Part shown: one piece after another, positions 14,894-15,634 of the stretch | Layout of the letters: each line of letters starts with the position of its first letter | Numbering within the stretch: position 1 is the stretch's first letter | Source: Bacteroidales bacterium GP4 | GTDB lineage: Bacteria; Bacteroidota; Bacteroidia; Bacteroidales; Muribaculaceae | Length of the DNA: 15,634 bases | Reading direction: 5' to 3' | Assembly: GCA_001701065.1 (NCBI GenBank) | Contig: DAAL01000070.1 | Span: forward strand, 1-15,634 | The notes under the pieces: generated by a model | The model's input: only the letters and a program-made list of their open reading frames with translations | Database searches by the model: none | Told to the model about the DNA's origin: nothing | Position numbers and translations under genes: made by a program

Positions 14894-15634
14894 ATGATTA
14901 CGATGGACGAAAATATAATAACCCCGATGAGTCAGGCTGGTTTTGTGACAGGTGAACCGCGTCAGCCTATTATAAAAGTTGTAGGCGTGGGAGGCGGCGG
15001 CAGCAATGCCGTGTCCCACATGTACAACCAAGGCATTGAAAATGTGTCGTTTGTAATCCTCAATACTGACCGTCAGGCGCTTAACCACTCTCCGGTCCCC
15101 ACTAAGGTTGAAATCGGCGACGGTCTCGGTGCCGGCAATAAGCCCGAAAAGGCAAGAGTGTTCGCCGAGGAAGCCGCTGACCGCATCTCCGAGATATTCG
15201 ACCCTTACACCAAGATGGTATTCATCACCGCCGGTATGGGTGGTGGCACCGGAACAGGTGCCGCTCCGGTTGTGGCGCGTCTCGCTCAGGAAAAAGGGCT
15301 CCTGACAATCGGCATTGTGACTATTCCGTTCCTCTTTGAAGGTCCCAAAAAGATTCTTAAGGCAACTGAAGGTGCTGAAGAGATGAGCAAATACGTGGAT
15401 GCGCTGCTTATCATCAACAACCAGCGTCTTAACGAGATATATCCCGACCTTAACTTCATGAACGCATTCGGAAAGGCTGACGATACCCTCACCACCGCAG
15501 CGCGTTCTATCTCCGAGCTTATCAACACCAACGGTGAGATTAACCTCGACTTCAACGACGTTGAAACCACCCTGCGCAAGGGTGGAGCCGCCATCATTTC
15601 AAGCGGTTACGGCGAGGGCGACCACCGTGTCACC
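14894..15634 (+). CDS. ftsZ: Cell division GTPase FtsZ, 5' part, cut by the window end
   Basis: Tubulin-like GTPase that polymerises into the division ring. The first 247 codons are present and the frame is still open at the last base, so the C-terminal part and the FtsA-binding tail are outside. The GTP-binding loops are GVGGGGSNAV (31-40), NTD (57-59), GLGAGNKPE (77-85) and the tubulin signature GMGGGTGTGAAP (114-125). PFLFEG follows at 145-150. The stretch between KVEIG and GLGAG has only one residue, about four fewer than in E. coli FtsZ (QIGSGITKGLGAG). ATG 14894 is the first in-frame start after ftsA; ATG 14903 is equally possible, because the first 23 or so residues are not conserved. 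It is the last gene seen in the cluster. Confidence 0.97.
   Translation, partial: MITMDENIITPMSQAGFVTGEPRQPIIKVVGVGGGGSNAVSHMYNQGIENVSFVILNTDRQALNHSPVPTKVEIGDGLGAGNKPEKARVFAEEAADRISEIFDPYTKMVFITAGMGGGTGTGAAPVVARLAQEKGLLTIGIVTIPFLFEGPKKILKATEGAEEMSKYVDALLIINNQRLNEIYPDLNFMNAFGKADDTLTTAARSISELINTNGEINLDFNDVETTLRKGGAAIISSGYGEGDHRVT

Noticed and set aside
1..15634. CRISPR array, insertion sequence, tRNA/rRNA, phage or defence genes
   Set aside because: No regularly spaced repeats, transposase-like frames, RNA gene sequences or accessory genes were found. The window is housekeeping DNA throughout and I do not see a new system in it.

Overview
The window is a canonical division and cell wall (dcw) cluster, all on the + strand. 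It reads rsmH, ftsL, ftsI, murE, mraY, murD, ftsW, murG, murC, ftsQ, ftsA, ftsZ, with ftsZ running off the right edge. The organism is almost certainly a member of the Bacteroidota, order Bacteroidales. The evidence is promoters of the form TTTG-N19/20-TAnnTTTG, the lack of Shine-Dalgarno sequences, an FtsI with a C-terminal PASTA domain, an enlarged MraY, and a FtsW with the variant loops usual in this phylum. Moderate GC content would fit a gut family such as Muribaculaceae, but the family is a guess. The DNPR motif in MurE indicates meso-diaminopimelate peptidoglycan.

Left flank (1-1237): the window opens in the 3' end of an ammonium transporter gene. Its frame is closed by a stop at 15-17, so it looks frameshifted. 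A strong intrinsic terminator follows (267-304), and its T-tract overlaps the -33 box of a near-perfect Bacteroidales promoter for a sirtuin-type NAD-dependent deacylase (357-1046). The deacylase gene has its own terminator (1072-1119), so it is a self-contained unit. The remaining intergenic DNA holds a candidate dcw promoter and a small palindrome. There is no mraZ ahead of rsmH.

Core (1238-12588): rsmH to murC are packed with gaps of 3-36 nt and one 8-nt overlap (murG/murC). MurC, MurD and MurE add L-Ala, D-Glu and meso-DAP in the cytoplasm. MraY and MurG make lipid I and lipid II on the inner leaflet. FtsW polymerises glycan and FtsI crosslinks it at the septum, with FtsL and FtsQ as regulators. 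RsmH methylates 16S rRNA. murF, ddl, ftsB and mraZ are not in the window.

Right part (12589-15634): ftsQ, ftsA and ftsZ. A full-consensus internal promoter lies inside the 3' end of murC (12483-12514) and could drive ftsQAZ separately. A perfect 7-bp inverted repeat and a TATATTTG element at the end of ftsA mark a possible extra regulatory point for ftsZ.

I do not see a new biological system here. The interest lies in the regulatory layout and in a few unusual protein details.
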